Shown here: positions 49,045-50,671 of the stretch, one piece after another
How positions within the stretch are numbered: the first letter of the stretch is position 1
Layout: each line of letters starts with the position of its first letter
Assembly: GCA_012800355.1 (NCBI GenBank)
Contig: JAAZJL010000093.1
Location: forward strand, 1 to 50,671
Source of the DNA: Erysipelotrichia bacterium
GTDB taxonomy: Bacteria > Bacillota_I > Bacilli_A > Erysipelotrichales > Erysipelotrichaceae
Length of the DNA: 50,671 nucleotides
Reading direction: 5' to 3'
Notes under the pieces: generated by a model
The model's database searches: none
Told to the model about the DNA's origin: nothing
The model's input: the letters and a program-made list of their open reading frames with translations, nothing else
Program-made: the position numbers and the translations under genes

Positions 49045-50586
49045 ATGAAAAAATTATTATTAATTGCTCTTACAGCATGTATGTTATTAGTCTTCACTGG
49101 TTGTAATAAACCAAAAGAAGAAGAATATAAGATTACTGTATGGGTAAGTGAATCCGAAGGGGTTAAAGAATTGACAGAACAGCAAATTGCTAGATTCTGT
49201 GAAGAAAATGGCGTAAAAATTAACGCTACAGTAGAAGGTATTTCAGAAGCTGATTCAGCTACTATAATGATTACTTCAGTTGAAGATGGCGCAGATCTCT
49301 TCAGTTTCTCACAAGACCAATTGGCACGCTTAGTTCAAGCTGGAGCTTTACAGGTTTTAGGTGAGGCAGCAAGTGCAACAGTTACTGAATTAAATGATGA
49401 AATTTCAGTAAAAGCTGCTACAGTTAATGGACAATTATATTGTTATCCATTAACAAGTGACAATGGATACTTTATGTATTATGACAAGAGTGTTGTTAAA
49501 GAAGAACACTTAGATTCTTTAGAAGATATCATCGCTGATTGTGAAAAGGCAGGTAAAATGTTCTCTTTCCATTTAGATGATAACGCATGGTACACAGCAT
49601 CATTCTTCTTTGCTACTGGTGCTGTAAGCGAATGGCAAACTGATGAGTCAGGTGCGTTTATTTCAGTTAATGACACATTCAATTCAGAAGCTGGAATTAT
49701 CGCATTAAAAGGTATGCAGAAGTTACTAAAATCTAAAGTTTACAACTCATCTTCAAATGCTGCTGACTTCTCAGCTGCAATTCCAAGTGCTGTATTAATT
49801 TCTGGCACATGGTCAGTAAGTGATGTAAAAGCGGCATTAGGTGATAATTTTGGCGCAACAGATTTACCTTCATTTACAGTTGATGGAAAAACTTATCATT
49901 TAGGTTCATTCTCAGGAAACAAGTTAATGGGTGTTAAACCTCAAACTGATGCTAACAAAGCAGCATTGTTACAAAAATTAGCTTTATACCTAACAAATGA
50001 AAAATGTCAAGTTGAAAGATTTGAGTTAAAAGGATGGGGTCCATCTAACTTAGCTGCTCAACAATTAGATAGCGTTAAATCTGATGTAGCATTAGCGGCA
50101 TTAAATGCTCAAAATGCTTACGCAACTCCACAAGGACAAATCCATGGTTCATGGTGGAGCATTGTTAATGTGCTACCAATAAGCGCAAAAACAGCTACTA
50201 CTGATGGCGAATTACAAGCAGCTTTAGATGCTTACAAACAAGCAATTGATGCACTATTTGCATTAGATACTAGTGGATTAATCTTCGTTGGACAATGGAA
50301 CAATTGGGACAATACTGATGATGCATTTAGAATGACTAAAGAAAATGAAACATTCACAATCACAGTAACTGTTACTGAAGATTTACCATATTTTGGCGGA
50401 AGAATTGTTACTCCAGGTGAGTGGGAAAATGACAAAGGTGTTACAGCTGTAACTGTTGGTACTGAATTAATTAAACCAGCTGACCCAGAAGAAAATAAAG
50501 ATAATAACATTATCTTCTTAGAACCTGGTACTTATGAAGTAAGTTACAATGCAACTACTGGCGAAATCGCTATCGAAAAGAAATAA
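49045..50586 (+). CDS. Maltodextrin-type ABC solute-binding lipoprotein with C-terminal starch-binding-like domain
   Basis: The product has 513 residues. A lipoprotein signal with lipobox FTGC (C20) anchors it outside the membrane. Residues about 28-400 form a family 1 (MalE-like) solute-binding fold (YKITVWVSESEGVKELTEQQIARFCEEN; DNGYFMYYDKS; GKTYHLGSFSGNKLMGV). After a helix (about 385-408), residues 410-513 form an extra beta domain with VGQWNNWD (W418, W421) and PGTYEVSYNATTGEIAI, resembling starch-binding modules (CBM48/SusE-F-like). Normal MalE proteins end near residue 400-420, so this tail is an addition. It probably captures alpha-glucans. A stem-loop and the start of a further gene follow, likely permeases. 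Confidence 0.85.
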   Translation: MKKLLLIALTACMLLVFTGCNKPKEEEYKITVWVSESEGVKELTEQQIARFCEENGVKINATVEGISEADSATIMITSVEDGADLFSFSQDQLARLVQAGALQVLGEAASATVTELNDEISVKAATVNGQLYCYPLTSDNGYFMYYDKSVVKEEHLDSLEDIIADCEKAGKMFSFHLDDNAWYTASFFFATGAVSEWQTDESGAFISVNDTFNSEAGIIALKGMQKLLKSKVYNSSSNAADFSAAIPSAVLISGTWSVSDVKAALGDNFGATDLPSFTVDGKTYHLGSFSGNKLMGVKPQTDANKAALLQKLALYLTNEKCQVERFELKGWGPSNLAAQQLDSVKSDVALAALNAQNAYATPQGQIHGSWWSIVNVLPISAKTATTDGELQAALDAYKQAIDALFALDTSGLIFVGQWNNWDNTDDAFRMTKENETFTITVTVTEDLPYFGGRIVTPGEWENDKGVTAVTVGTELIKPADPEENKDNNIIFLEPGTYEVSYNATTGEIAIEKK

Positions 50587-50607
50587 TTAATAACAATTAA
50601 TTGTGTA

Positions 50608-50654
50608 CAAAGCAGGTTGGGGTATTGTCTTCCAACCTGCTTGTTTATTATTTT
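50608..50654 (+). terminator. Strong stem-loop after the binding-protein gene
   Basis: AAGCAGGTTGG (50610-50620) pairs with CCAACCTGCTT (50632-50642) over 11 base pairs, extendable by G-T pairs into the loop. The tail TTGTTTATTATTTT is T-rich but interrupted. It may be a leaky terminator or an mRNA-stabilising hairpin that keeps the binding protein in excess over downstream permeases. Confidence 0.75.
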
Positions 50655-50666
50655 GGGGAGGTTTGT

Positions 50667-50671
50667 ATGAG
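50667..50671 (+). CDS. Start of next gene, cut by window edge (probably ABC permease)
   Basis: GGGGAGG (50655-50661) is followed after five bases by ATG and two more bases before the window ends. Only the start codon is visible. A sugar ABC permease is expected from position but cannot be confirmed. Confidence 0.45.

Noticed and set aside
1-50671. Mycoplasma-like genetic code (TGA as Trp)
   Set aside because: TGA terminates several genes at the right length (ftsX, the sugar kinase, uvrB) and conserved tryptophans are coded by TGG.

Overview
The window looks like a chromosomal piece of an AT-rich, monoderm, low-GC Bacillota (Bacilli/Erysipelotrichia-like) anaerobe. The evidence is the strong A/T bias, genes packed on one strand, consensus Shine-Dalgarno and TATAAT boxes, lipoboxes, an HPr with both His15 and Ser46, MurA/FtsEX wall genes, and no outer-membrane proteins. 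TGA is used as a stop (several genes end with it) and Trp is encoded by TGG, so this is code 11 and not a Mycoplasma-type code. I see no phage, insertion sequence, CRISPR array, tRNA or rRNA, and no gene-free stretch over 300 bases.

Layout: (1) 1-1536, minus strand: rpmE (cut by the window edge) and murA. (2) 1604-4887: a LacY-like MFS transporter, HPr (ptsH) and a phosphoglucomutase. (3) 4974-8951: tldD-tldE-M28 peptidase. (4) 9045-11615: ADP-ribosylglycohydrolase, PfkB sugar kinase and fructose-6-phosphate-aldolase-type transaldolase, translationally overlapped, then an orphan lipoprotein. (5) 12754-17508: TetR regulator with a palindromic operator, ABC ATPase, and a very large coiled-coil FtsX-type permease. 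(6) 17586-29381: the complete glycogen cycle (glgB, glgP, pullulanase, then ung and folC, then glgC, glgD, glgA). (7) LysR divergent from a CPA2 antiporter, galM with a permuted papain-like protein, a DUF2207 membrane protein and a YitT protein. (8) 36346-40818: ftsE-ftsX-M23 hydrolase plus a CtpA-like S41 protease. (9) uvrB-maf-MATE. (10) A Zn/Cd efflux operon (stand-alone HMA protein, P1B-ATPase, SmtB-type repressor) behind a 16-bp palindrome. (11) A zinc-dependent phospholipase C-like/GNAT fusion. (12) A maltodextrin-type ABC binding lipoprotein carrying an extra C-terminal starch-binding-like domain, behind a perfect cre-like site, followed by a stem-loop and the first codons of the next gene.

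How it fits together: carbon handling dominates. An imported alpha-glucan (binding protein at the right edge) or other sugars feed G6P/G1P through phosphoglucomutase. GlgC/GlgD/GlgA/GlgB store glucose as glycogen, and GlgP plus a cytosolic pullulanase release it. HPr-Ser46 and the cre site point to CcpA-type catabolite control. FtsEX, the M23 hydrolase and the S41 protease form a cell-wall remodelling module.

The most unusual items are the two domain fusions (binding protein plus starch-binding-like domain; phospholipase C-like plus acetyltransferase), the ADP-ribosylglycohydrolase/kinase/aldolase trio, and a pattern of very short or absent 5' leaders. In that pattern TATAAT boxes lie about 20-30 bases before start codons, and uvrB is the clearest leaderless candidate. 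No wholly new system is proven. These are the best candidates.
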